Assembly: GCA_024227565.1 (NCBI GenBank)
Contig: JAAEUE010000081.1
Span: 1 to 64,000, forward strand
Length of the DNA: 64,000 nt
Reading direction: 5' to 3'
Source: Alphaproteobacteria bacterium
Lineage (GTDB): Bacteria > Pseudomonadota > Alphaproteobacteria > Rhizobiales > CAJQND01
The notes under the pieces were generated by a model. That model ran no database searches, was not told where the DNA came from, and worked only from the letters and a program-made list of their open reading frames with translations. Positions within the stretch are counted from its first letter, which is position 1; each line of letters begins with the position of its first letter. Made by a program: the position numbers and the translations under genes. Positions 32,436 to 40,416 of this stretch are shown one piece after another.

Positions 32436-33875
32436 TTAAAGTGAAGCGGCCTGGTTGAGTGGCTGTTTAGCTGCAAGGGCGTTCTTTCCAATGCGGAACA
32501 ACCCTTCCCAAAGCGGCCCCGGGAACGTGTGCAATCCGGTCATAACAGTCTCAAACGCCTCGCAAAACCAGTCAACATCCGCTTCACTGAAACACAACGG
32601 TGGGATCAGCTTTATCACTTTGGATTTGTTTCCGGCCACCTGCGTCAGCACCTGATGATCCTGAAGCATTGGGATTGTTATGCCCTGGCAGAACAGATCA
32701 GCATTCAGGCTGTTGACGGTCGTCCAAGCCGTTTTCAGTTTTAGCGACGAGGGCTTACCAAACTCAATGCCGATCATAAGCCCACGCCAGCGCACATCAT
32801 GCAAAAACTCATAACGGTCTTTCATTGCGCTCAAGCGGGCACCAAGTAAATCTCCAACCGTTCGGGCATTGTCCATCAAGCCGTCATCATCAAGCACCTT
32901 TAAGCTTGCCAACCCGGCAACCATCGCCAGCGACCCCTGACCAAAGGTTGAAGAATGAACCACAGCTCGGTCGAGAGAGGAAAACACCTTGCTATAGATG
33001 CGGTCGCTCATCAAAACCGCACCCACCGGAACATAGCCACCAGACAGCGATTTCGAGATCACAACCATGTCCGGCCGAGCGTCGGTATCGTGTTGGATCG
33101 CGAGAAATTCGCCCGTCCGGCCCATGCCGCTCTGGACTTCATCTGCCACCAGCAAGGCACCGTGCTTTTTGCAAAGCCGGCTGGCCTCCGCCAAATAGCC
33201 TTCATCGGCAATCTGCACCCCTTTTCCCTGGATCGGTTCAACCATAAAGGCAGCGACATCATTACCACGCAGCGCCTTCTCCAATGCACCAAGATCGTTG
33301 AACGGCACTGCCTGGGTCTCCGGCAACAGCGGACCGAAGCCTTCCCGGAACACGTCAGAGCCGTTGAGTGCAAGCGCCCCGTTCGTCAAGCCGTGAAAGG
33401 CATTGCCGGCAAAGACTATCTTGCTCCGCCCCGTTGCGCGGCGGGCAAACTTGATGGCGGTTTCATTGCCCTCTGCACCTGTGGACGTGAAATAGACCTT
33501 ATTCAGATCATACCCGACCCGCTCCTTCAGTTCGCTGGCCAACAAGCCAGACAAGAGCGGCGCTTCCATTTGCACAAGGCCCGGATACTCTTCATCGAGA
33601 AAGGATTTGAGCGCATCGCGAATGGCCGGGTGGTTTCGCCCAAGATTCCAGACCCCGTACCCCGACAGGGTATCGAGGTATTTTTCGCCACCGCTATCCC
33701 ACAAATAGCTGCCGCTTGCCTTTGTGTAGCTTTTGTCGAAGCCAATGAGGCGAAGTGCTTTGGCCAACTGCGGGTTCACATGCGCTTCGTGCAGTTCGTA
33801 GTTTCGCCCTTCGCTGCCACTCAGGATCTGTTGGATATCCAGGGTCATTACCGGTTCAACGCCTGCCTCCGTCAT
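32436..33875 (-). CDS. hpnO: aminotransferase of aminobacteriohopanetriol synthesis
   Basis: A 479-residue class III PLP aminotransferase. PLP-site features: STGAEGNETAIKFAR, the Asp of VADEVQSGMGRTG and the Schiff-base Lys in VISKSLSGGYVPVG. HpnO makes the terminal amine of aminobacteriohopanetriol. Assignment over ornithine/acetylornithine aminotransferase rests on the N-terminal extension, the C-terminal extension (PLWEGLFRIGKNALAAKQPL) and the directly following hpnN. ATG at 33875, with an internal ATG at codon 10 as alternative. Divergent from the PadR regulator. Confidence 0.88.
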   Translation of the reverse strand: MTEAGVEPVMTLDIQQILSGSEGRNYELHEAHVNPQLAKALRLIGFDKSYTKASGSYLWDSGGEKYLDTLSGYGVWNLGRNHPAIRDALKSFLDEEYPGLVQMEAPLLSGLLASELKERVGYDLNKVYFTSTGAEGNETAIKFARRATGRSKIVFAGNAFHGLTNGALALNGSDVFREGFGPLLPETQAVPFNDLGALEKALRGNDVAAFMVEPIQGKGVQIADEGYLAEASRLCKKHGALLVADEVQSGMGRTGEFLAIQHDTDARPDMVVISKSLSGGYVPVGAVLMSDRIYSKVFSSLDRAVVHSSTFGQGSLAMVAGLASLKVLDDDGLMDNARTVGDLLGARLSAMKDRYEFLHDVRWRGLMIGIEFGKPSSLKLKTAWTTVNSLNADLFCQGITIPMLQDHQVLTQVAGNKSKVIKLIPPLCFSEADVDWFCEAFETVMTGLHTFPGPLWEGLFRIGKNALAAKQPLNQAASL

Positions 33876-33986
33876 CGTGGGAGATTATTAACTCCACCCC
33901 GGCGGATATCTCATCTGCACGCAAGCAGCAATGTCAAAAACGTCCTATTGGCCAAAGATTTTTAAATCGACAGCCATTGTTTTGCC

Positions 33987-34018
33987 TATATCGCATCAAT
34001 ATATAATGATCTGATATA
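33987..34018. promoter_or_regulatory. AT-rich dyad between hpnO and padR
   Basis: TATATC (33987-33992) and GATATA (34013-34018) flank an AT-rich core about 100 bp ahead of padR and 110 bp ahead of hpnO. PadR repressors bind AT-rich palindromes, so this is a candidate autoregulatory site or promoter core. Confidence 0.35.
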
Positions 34019-34119
34019 TAAATCGGTTCGTCGCGGGGCCTGAACCAACACTTCGATCGTGCATTAAAACGCCTGCCAACAGGCCCGGAACGACGGATCG
34101 TCAGGGCCAGGAACGTCTG

Positions 34120-34689
34120 ATGAATATACGCACCCTTTGCTTGGGCATCCTCTCGTTTAGTGATGCCACAGGCTACGAGATCAAGAAAATGGCCGAGGAA
34201 GGTCTGTTCAGTCATTTTGTCGAGGCCAGCTTTGGCTCCATCTATCCTGCCCTGACGCGGATGACCGACGAAGGTCTTTTGACTTGCCGCTCTGAATCCC
34301 AAGACGGCAAACCCGACAAGAAGGTCTATTCCATTACGGATCAGGGACGGACCGAACTGAAAGGTGCACTCACCATTCGGCCCAGCAAGGACAAGTTCAA
34401 ATCGGAGTTCCTTTTCATCATGTTGATGTCTGAACATCTCGATCAGAACCACGTTTCGGCTGTTCTGGCCCAACGGGCGCGTGAGTTGGAGGACGAACTT
34501 GAGATGATCCGCGCCTGCGGTGCGCAGGTCACCAAACCCGGCGGCCGTTTCATCAATGGTTATGGCGAGGCCGTGATCCAGGCCGCCCATGTGTACGTTT
34601 CACAAAATCTTGACTTTTCAACCACATCTGAGGAACCCACCGGAACCCAGATTGATGACCCACACTTGAACGTCGACGCTGCTGAGTAG
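34120..34689 (+). CDS. PadR family transcriptional regulator
   Basis: A 189-residue regulator with the PadR winged helix: LCLGILSFSDATGYEIKKM, GSIYPALTRMTDEGLLTC and KKVYSITDQGRTELKGAL. A C-terminal helical domain (VLAQRARELEDELEMIRA) would mediate dimerisation. Such repressors commonly sit ahead of efflux genes and are released by the pump substrate. It precedes the membrane fusion gene by 34 bp, so it forms the first gene of the efflux operon. Confidence 0.88.
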   Translation: MNIRTLCLGILSFSDATGYEIKKMAEEGLFSHFVEASFGSIYPALTRMTDEGLLTCRSESQDGKPDKKVYSITDQGRTELKGALTIRPSKDKFKSEFLFIMLMSEHLDQNHVSAVLAQRARELEDELEMIRACGAQVTKPGGRFINGYGEAVIQAAHVYVSQNLDFSTTSEEPTGTQIDDPHLNVDAAE

Positions 34690-34723
34690 CGGCACCTGGA
34701 CCGCTGAAGGAAAATAGTACGTT

Positions 34724-35839
34724 ATGAAAACCTCCTATCTCTGGGCCGTGTTGATCCTGGTCGCCGTCGGCATCTGGCTGGGCTCACCGTATTTCGATTT
34801 CAAGACAATGGCGGCAAAGCCGCCGGCAGAGACGCGCGCTTCGGAACAGGCGACCGCCGAGCAGAAAACTGAAAAGCTGTTTCGCGTGCGCGTCAAAACT
34901 TACGCCGCCGAATCCCGTGAGGTCTCTGTCACCGTCCGTGGACGCACCAAGGCGTCGCGGCGCGTTGAAGCCAGGGCCAGAACCCGGGGCATCGTTGTGT
35001 CCTCGCCTTTGCGAGAAGGCGACCAGGTGAAACTTGGCGACGTCATGTGCACACTCGACGTGGCCGAACGGCGGGCGCAGTTGGCCGACGCAAAGTCCAA
35101 TCTTGCCAGCACAATGCGCGATTTCGAAGCCACTTCAAGTTTGAGCAAAAAGAAGTTTGCTTCGGCGGCAAAAGTGGCCTCGGACAAAGCGCGAGTGGAA
35201 GCGGCTCAAGCACGGGTTGACCAGATCCTCCGGGAAATCGGGTACACGAAAATCACCGCCCCCATGAGCGGCATCGTGGAGGAGCGGCCGGCCGAAAAAG
35301 GCAGCTTCCTGCAAGTTGGCACAACCTGTGCCGCCCTCATCGACCTGAGCCCCATCATCATCTCGGCCATGGTTTCTGAGCGCGACATCAAGTTCCTGTC
35401 GAGTGGCATGCCGGCCCAAGCCAACTTGGTCACCGGACAGACCGTACGAGGAAAAATTCGCTACATCGCCGCAAAGGCCGACATCCGCACCCGCACGTTC
35501 GAGGTGGAAATGGAGGCTGAAAATCCAGGCAAGAAGATCCGCGATGGACTCACCAGTGAACTGGTCATCCCTCTCGAAGCCAGCACAGCCCACAAGCTTC
35601 CCACTTCAGCCCTAACCCTGCGCGATACGGGCGAAATCGGGGTGAGCATCCTTGCCGCTGGAAACAAGGTGAAGTTTCTGCCCACCAAGATTCTTGGTTT
35701 CGACCGCGAAGAGGTCTGGGTCTCCGGCTTGCCGGACCCAGCCCCAGTGATCACCGTTGGCCAAGATTACGTGTTGGAAGGACAGGTTGTTGACCCCGTT
35801 CATGGCACAGACGCCAAAACCGCGGAGATCCGCCAATGA
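34724..35839 (+). CDS. RND efflux membrane fusion protein
   Basis: A 371-residue periplasmic adaptor anchored by one N-terminal helix (YLWAVLILVAVGIWLG). It has the lipoyl-like hinge halves (ARTRGIVVSSPLREGDQVKLG and APMSGIVEERPAEKGSFLQVG) around a short coiled coil (RRAQLADAKSNLASTM to AAQARVDQIL), then a beta-barrel (VSERDIKFLSSGMPAQANL). It links the RND pump to an outer-membrane channel, which is not encoded here. GAAGGA precedes the ATG; its stop overlaps the pump start. Confidence 0.9.
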   Translation: MKTSYLWAVLILVAVGIWLGSPYFDFKTMAAKPPAETRASEQATAEQKTEKLFRVRVKTYAAESREVSVTVRGRTKASRRVEARARTRGIVVSSPLREGDQVKLGDVMCTLDVAERRAQLADAKSNLASTMRDFEATSSLSKKKFASAAKVASDKARVEAAQARVDQILREIGYTKITAPMSGIVEERPAEKGSFLQVGTTCAALIDLSPIIISAMVSERDIKFLSSGMPAQANLVTGQTVRGKIRYIAAKADIRTRTFEVEMEAENPGKKIRDGLTSELVIPLEASTAHKLPTSALTLRDTGEIGVSILAAGNKVKFLPTKILGFDREEVWVSGLPDPAPVITVGQDYVLEGQVVDPVHGTDAKTAEIRQ

Positions 35840-38800
35840 TGCGGGCGCTTGACAGCATTCTCAGGCGGCCCCGGGCCGTTCTGGCGATGATGTTGTTCCT
35901 TGTGTTCAGCGGGGTCTACTCCTATGTGGCCATCCCGAAGGATGCCCGCCCGGATATTGTGGTCCCAACTTACTACATCTCAATTCCCCTTGAAGGCGTC
36001 TCGCCGGAAGATGCAGAGCGCCTCCTTCTGAAACCCATGGAGGAAAAGCTCCGGGGGTTGGAAGGTCTGAAGGAACTGACCTCGATAGCCTCACTCGGCC
36101 ATGGCGCCATTATCGTGGAATTTGAGACAGACGTTGACACCGAGACCGCCAGTCAGGATGTGCGCGAGAAGGTGGACCAAGCCAAGGCTGACCTTCCTTC
36201 CGATGCTAAAGAGCCGACCATCAATGAGGTGAACTTCAACCTGTTTCCCACCTTGATCGTTGCCTTGTCTGGCGATGTGCCGGAACGGACGCTCTACCGC
36301 CACGCCCGGGCCCTGCAGGATGAGCTTGAAGCGATCCCCTCGGTTCTGGAAGCCAAACTGAACGGTGAGCGCGAAGAGCTGCTCGAGGTCATCATCGATA
36401 CCAAGCGGCTTGAATCCTATCAGATTACACAACAAGAATTGTTCAATACGGTTTCACGCAACAACAAGCTGGTTGCGGCAGGAACCTTCGATGGCGGCCG
36501 TGGGCGGTTCAGCATCAAGGTTCCCGGGCTGATCGAAAAGGCCCGGGACATCTATGAGCTTCCGATTAAGGAGGTTGATGGCACCGTTGTCACTCTGAGC
36601 CAGTTGGCCGATATCCGCCGCAGCTTCAAAGACCGCTCAACCTATGCCCGCTTCAACGGACGCCCGGCGATTACCATTTCGGTGGTCAAAAGAACCGGCG
36701 AGAACATCATTGCAACCAATGACAAGGTTCGCGAGGCTGCAGACAAGCTGCGCAAAAACTGGCCAAGCGCCATCCATGTGGATTATGCGTTGGATGAATC
36801 ACGGAACATCCGCGAGACGTTCAGCTCCCTGCAAAGCGCCATTATCACAGCCATTGCACTGGTGATGATTGTTTGCGTTGCTGCCCTTGGCATGCGCTCT
36901 GCGCTTCTTGTGGGGGTCGCGATCCCCACATCGTTCATGATCGGCTTCCTGATTGTCTTCATGTCCGGACGCAGCGTGGACAACATGCTGATGTTCGGAA
37001 TGGTGCTCACCGTCGGCATGCTTGTGGATGGTGCGATTGTGATCGTGGAGTATGCGGACCGGAAAATGGCCGAGGGCCTGGTGCGCCTGGAAGCCTATAT
37101 CCAGGCAGCCAAACGCATGTTCTGGCCCATCGTATCGTCCACAGCCACCACGCTTGCGGCATTCCTGCCCATGCTCTTCTGGCCGGGGGTTCCGGGCAAG
37201 TTCATGTCGAACCTACCCACCACGGTGGTCATCGTTTTGACAGCCTCCCTGCTCACGGCAATGATCTTGCTGCCCGTGCTGGGCTCAATGTTCGGCAAAA
37301 CCGTGCAGGAAGACACCACAGCATCGAAAGCCCTGGCCGGAGACCAGCAGACTGATCTGTCCAAGCTCGGTGGCTTCACCGGTCTTTATGCCAAGGCACT
37401 GGCGGCCATGGTGCGGGCGCCCTTCGTCGTCACGGTGGTTGCCTTCCTCGGAATGGCAGCGATCATAAACGTCTACAAAACCAACAATAACGGCGTCACC
37501 TTTTTCGTGGACACCGAGCCGACCCAATCGCTGCTCTATGTACGTGGGCGCGGAAACCTGTCAGCTGCAGAAAAACTGAGCATTGTGCGTGAGGTTGAAG
37601 ACGTCATCTTGAAAGTGGAAGGCGTTGAAGATGTTGCGACACAGGCCGGGTCCGGCGGTGGCGGCGGACCCGAACTGGGCGCCGGGCTTGATGTGCCAAA
37701 AGATTCCATCGGACAGATCACCATCGAGTTTCTGCCCTTCGCAAAACGCCGCCCCGGCGATGAAATCATCAAAGAGATCCGGCAGAAAGTCAGCCATATT
37801 GCCGGGGTGATCATCGAGGTGCGCAAACGCGAAGGCGGCCCGCAAACCGGCAAGGACATCCGCCTCCAAGTGCGCTCCCACGACCGGGCCTTGGCCAACA
37901 GCACCGCGCGGCGTGTGCGCCAACACATGGAAAACAACATGACCGGGCTGGTCGACATTGAGGACGAAACGCCCCTGCCCGGGATCGAATGGAACCTGAA
38001 GATCAACCGCGAGGAAGCCGGCCGCTTTGGCGCCGATATTGTGTCTGTTGGCGCCCTGATCACCATGATCACTGATGGTGTTCTGATTGGCACCTTCAGG
38101 CCCGATGATTCGCGCGACGAAGTCGACATCCGGGCCCGCCTGCCTGAAAGCCAGCGGGCCTTGAGCCGCCTGGAAGATTTGCGACTGCCAACCGAAAAAG
38201 GTCTGGTACCGATCCGGAACTTCGTTGAACGCGAAGCCAGGCCCTCCGTCGATAGCATCATCCGCAAGGATGGCCGCACCTCGGTGTTCGTGAAGGCCAA
38301 CACCATTCAAGGCGTGCTGGCCGATGACAAGGTGAAAGAGCTCAGCTCTTGGCTCGAAAGTCAAAACTGGCCAGCCAATGTTGAATTCAAGTTCCGCGGT
38401 TCTGATGAGGAACAAAAGGAATCGTTCCAATTCCTGATGAAAGCGGTGGCGGCCTCCATCTTCATCATGTTCATGATCCTGGTGACCCAGTTCAACAGCT
38501 TCTATTACACCGCCATCACCCTCTCCACGGTAGTGATGTCGGTGATTGGCGTGCTCATTGGTATGCTTGTGACTGGCCAATCGTTCTCGGTCATCATGAC
38601 CGGCACCGGCATCGTGGCGCTTGCCGGCATCGTTGTGAACAATTCCATCGTGTTGATCGATACGTTCCAGCATTTGCGTTCGCGTGGTCTGGAAGTTGTC
38701 GATGCAGTGTTGCGCGCCTGCGCACAGCGGTTAAGGCCGGTGCTGCTGACCACAATCACCACCATATTCGGCCTGTTGCCGATGATGTATCAGGTAAATG

Positions 38801-39120
38801 TGGACTGGTTCGCTCCGGCAATCTCAATTGGGTCTGTCACGTCCACATGGTGGGTTCAGCTTTCAACGGCCATCATTTTTGGCTTGGGTTTCTCTACCAT
38901 GTTGACGCTCATTCTGACCCCGGTCTGGATCGCTGCACCTGAGCTCTACAGGACCCGCTGGCATAACCTGCGGGCGCGCATGGCCAAGCGCAAAGGCGCT
39001 GTTGCCCTGGCGAGCGGGGACGAGAACGCAGGCAAAACGGGCCGCGGACGGTCGAACTCCGGCGATACCAATGCGCCCTCAAATCCAGGCGCGACACCTT
39101 TGCCGGATGCTGCTGAATAG
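35836..39120 (+). CDS. RND efflux pump inner-membrane subunit
   Basis: A 1094-residue AcrB-like proton antiporter (HAE1/HME superfamily). N-terminal helix RAVLAMMLFLVFSGVYSY, large periplasmic loops and 12 helices are evident. The proton-relay region contains MFGMVLTVGMLVDGAIVIVE and, in the second half, GTGIVALAGIVVNNSIVLID. The C-terminal 60 residues are a polar Gly/Ser/Asn/Pro-rich tail without known domain. It overlaps the adaptor gene by 4 bp (ATGA). Drugs, solvents or lipids may be substrates; not deducible. Confidence 0.92.
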   Translation: MMRALDSILRRPRAVLAMMLFLVFSGVYSYVAIPKDARPDIVVPTYYISIPLEGVSPEDAERLLLKPMEEKLRGLEGLKELTSIASLGHGAIIVEFETDVDTETASQDVREKVDQAKADLPSDAKEPTINEVNFNLFPTLIVALSGDVPERTLYRHARALQDELEAIPSVLEAKLNGEREELLEVIIDTKRLESYQITQQELFNTVSRNNKLVAAGTFDGGRGRFSIKVPGLIEKARDIYELPIKEVDGTVVTLSQLADIRRSFKDRSTYARFNGRPAITISVVKRTGENIIATNDKVREAADKLRKNWPSAIHVDYALDESRNIRETFSSLQSAIITAIALVMIVCVAALGMRSALLVGVAIPTSFMIGFLIVFMSGRSVDNMLMFGMVLTVGMLVDGAIVIVEYADRKMAEGLVRLEAYIQAAKRMFWPIVSSTATTLAAFLPMLFWPGVPGKFMSNLPTTVVIVLTASLLTAMILLPVLGSMFGKTVQEDTTASKALAGDQQTDLSKLGGFTGLYAKALAAMVRAPFVVTVVAFLGMAAIINVYKTNNNGVTFFVDTEPTQSLLYVRGRGNLSAAEKLSIVREVEDVILKVEGVEDVATQAGSGGGGGPELGAGLDVPKDSIGQITIEFLPFAKRRPGDEIIKEIRQKVSHIAGVIIEVRKREGGPQTGKDIRLQVRSHDRALANSTARRVRQHMENNMTGLVDIEDETPLPGIEWNLKINREEAGRFGADIVSVGALITMITDGVLIGTFRPDDSRDEVDIRARLPESQRALSRLEDLRLPTEKGLVPIRNFVEREARPSVDSIIRKDGRTSVFVKANTIQGVLADDKVKELSSWLESQNWPANVEFKFRGSDEEQKESFQFLMKAVAASIFIMFMILVTQFNSFYYTAITLSTVVMSVIGVLIGMLVTGQSFSVIMTGTGIVALAGIVVNNSIVLIDTFQHLRSRGLEVVDAVLRACAQRLRPVLLTTITTIFGLLPMMYQVNVDWFAPAISIGSVTSTWWVQLSTAIIFGLGFSTMLTLILTPVWIAAPELYRTRWHNLRARMAKRKGAVALASGDENAGKTGRGRSNSGDTNAPSNPGATPLPDAAE

Positions 39121-39452
39121 TGCCCTAAACTTGTTGTGAACAAGGCATTTTTGAGGCCGCAAACCAGCACTTGAGCCCGTTTCAGGCTAACCCGGCAACA
39201 GTCCGTCGTCCGAGCATTGGCGAATAAGTCATACTTTTCAATTTATTAACACCGAAACCATATTCTGCGCTCGCGCATGGCGGATGGGAAGCCAAGTCGA
39301 ACTATGGCCCTGCCAATTATGGTACAAAAAGGTCACACTCGTGATCTGGTTGCTTTTCGGTTCTTGCGCCAAAGCCCACTATTTTGCATGATTTTTGCAA
39401 GGCGGCGGAAGAGTAGAATTGTAAGAGTAACCTCAGGATCAAGAATAATAAA
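39121..39452. other. intergenic region between efflux pump and L,D-transpeptidase
   Basis: No gene seen. The left end carries a terminator (39130-39152); the right half is AT-rich and should contain the L,D-transpeptidase promoter, with AGGA about 12 bp before its ATG. Confidence 0.5.
39130..39152 (+). terminator. Rho-independent terminator of the efflux operon
   Basis: CTTGTT-GTG-AACAAG followed by GCATTTTT, 10 bp after the stop of the RND gene. The stem is short (6 bp) but position and T-run fit. Confidence 0.55.
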
Positions 39453-40061
39453 ATGCGCAAATTCGTTATTCTAGCCGCACTGTTCCTAACCGGGATCACG
39501 GCCCCCGCTCAGGCGGACATCAAGGTTCAAATGCTTGAGCCTGTTGTTAAGGCGAAAATCGACCTTTCAAAACAACGGATGAACGTCATTGTGAACGGCG
39601 AAACCGTGCACACTTGGAAGATCTCTTCAGGGCGCCGGGGCTATGGCACCCCAACGGGCTCTTACTATCCCTACCGCATGCATAAAATATGGTACTCGCG
39701 CAAGTATGACAACGCGCCCATGCCGCATGCAGTATTTTTCCGCGGTGGCTATGCGGTCCATGGCACCAAATCCATCAGCCGGCTGGGCAACCCTGCCTCG
39801 CACGGCTGTGTTCGGCTGCATCCAGACAACGCCAAGAAGTTCTACGACCTGGTCCGCGCCCACGGCCGCAACCGCACCATGGTGAGCTTGAGCGGTGGTT
39901 GGAAATATAAGGCAACCAGGGTGGCCAAGAAGAAGCGCCGGAAACTGCGGCGCCGCGCCACAACCCAGCGCACCCGCGCAACCACGCAGCGGACCCGTCG
40001 CGCCACACAGCGGACCCGTCGCAGACAAAGGCAAGTTAGGGTCTTCCGGTTTTTCAACTAA
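39453..40061 (+). CDS. L,D-transpeptidase (YkuD) with basic repeat tail
   Basis: A 202-residue exported enzyme: signal peptide ending APAQAD, then a YkuD domain with the signature HGTKSISRLGNPASHGCVRL, where His and the Cys of SHGC are catalytic. It makes 3-3 peptidoglycan cross-links or attaches lipoproteins to the wall. Residues about 150-202 are an Arg/Lys/Thr/Gln tail that includes three imperfect ATTQRTR repeats. AGGA precedes the ATG. Resembles the basic lipoprotein transglycosylase at 17.3 kb in having a polycationic segment. Confidence 0.88.
   Translation: MRKFVILAALFLTGITAPAQADIKVQMLEPVVKAKIDLSKQRMNVIVNGETVHTWKISSGRRGYGTPTGSYYPYRMHKIWYSRKYDNAPMPHAVFFRGGYAVHGTKSISRLGNPASHGCVRLHPDNAKKFYDLVRAHGRNRTMVSLSGGWKYKATRVAKKKRRKLRRRATTQRTRATTQRTRRATQRTRRRQRQVRVFRFFN
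39957..40019 (+). repeat. 21-bp coding tandem repeat in the L,D-transpeptidase tail
   Basis: Three 21-bp in-frame units encode ATTQRTR, ATTQRTR and RATQRTR. The units differ at several third positions, so the array is not a very recent expansion. Confidence 0.8.
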
Positions 40062-40416
40062 GCTTTGCGGCACAACGATCGAGCAATCGGAAGTCTGCAG
40101 GCGGCAACGGCAATGCCTCCCCCATCCACGGCCTCCTGAGCACAGGACCACAAGAGCGCCTTATGGACAATATGGCGCGAACAATGCAAAATGTGCCTGA
40201 GGACATCATTATTCGGCAAGTTGACCATCTGGTCTGATGCGCGGCCCGCCTACGGCGCCGGCATTGCAATGGGCATAGGGTCTCAGGTGCCTGCGCAGGC
40301 TGCGGCCGAATAAGTGCAGAGTTTGGGCTGCTATGTCATCAACAAGCAAAGCAGCTGGCGGGTCCCTCGGGACCCGCCGTTCTTTTAAGAGCCGTCTCCA
40401 AATAAGGACTGACGGC
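40062..40416. other. intergenic region with candidate small RNA
   Basis: No convincing protein gene. A 9-bp inverted repeat TTATTCGGC (40209-40217) and GCCGAATAA (40305-40313) encloses about 90 bases with an internal perfect palindrome GCCTGCGCAGGC, and a strong plus-strand terminator follows at 40357-40386. This could be a small RNA, or the long 3' end of the L,D-transpeptidase message. A 40-codon frame (about 40189-40313) also spans it but lacks a ribosome site. Confidence 0.4.
40357..40386 (+). terminator. strong Rho-independent terminator
   Basis: A perfect 10-bp GC-rich stem (GGCGGGTCCC with GGGACCCGCC, 2-base loop) directly followed by GTTCTTTT. On the opposite strand a second hairpin, AGCCGTC/GACGGCT at 40390-40417, lies just after the stop of the ABC ATPase gene, so the region may terminate both directions. 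Confidence 0.8.

Noticed and set aside
32436..33875. Assignment as acetylornithine or ornithine aminotransferase
   Set aside because: Shares the class III fold, but adjacency to hpnN and the extensions favour HpnO.
37536..38673. Two long minus-strand frames inside the RND pump gene
   Set aside because: Antisense to a clearly conserved pump; no domain or ribosome site.
40189..40313. 40-codon frame ending in a plausible alanine-rich tail
   Set aside because: No ribosome site, no relatives recognised; the region is better described as a possible RNA.
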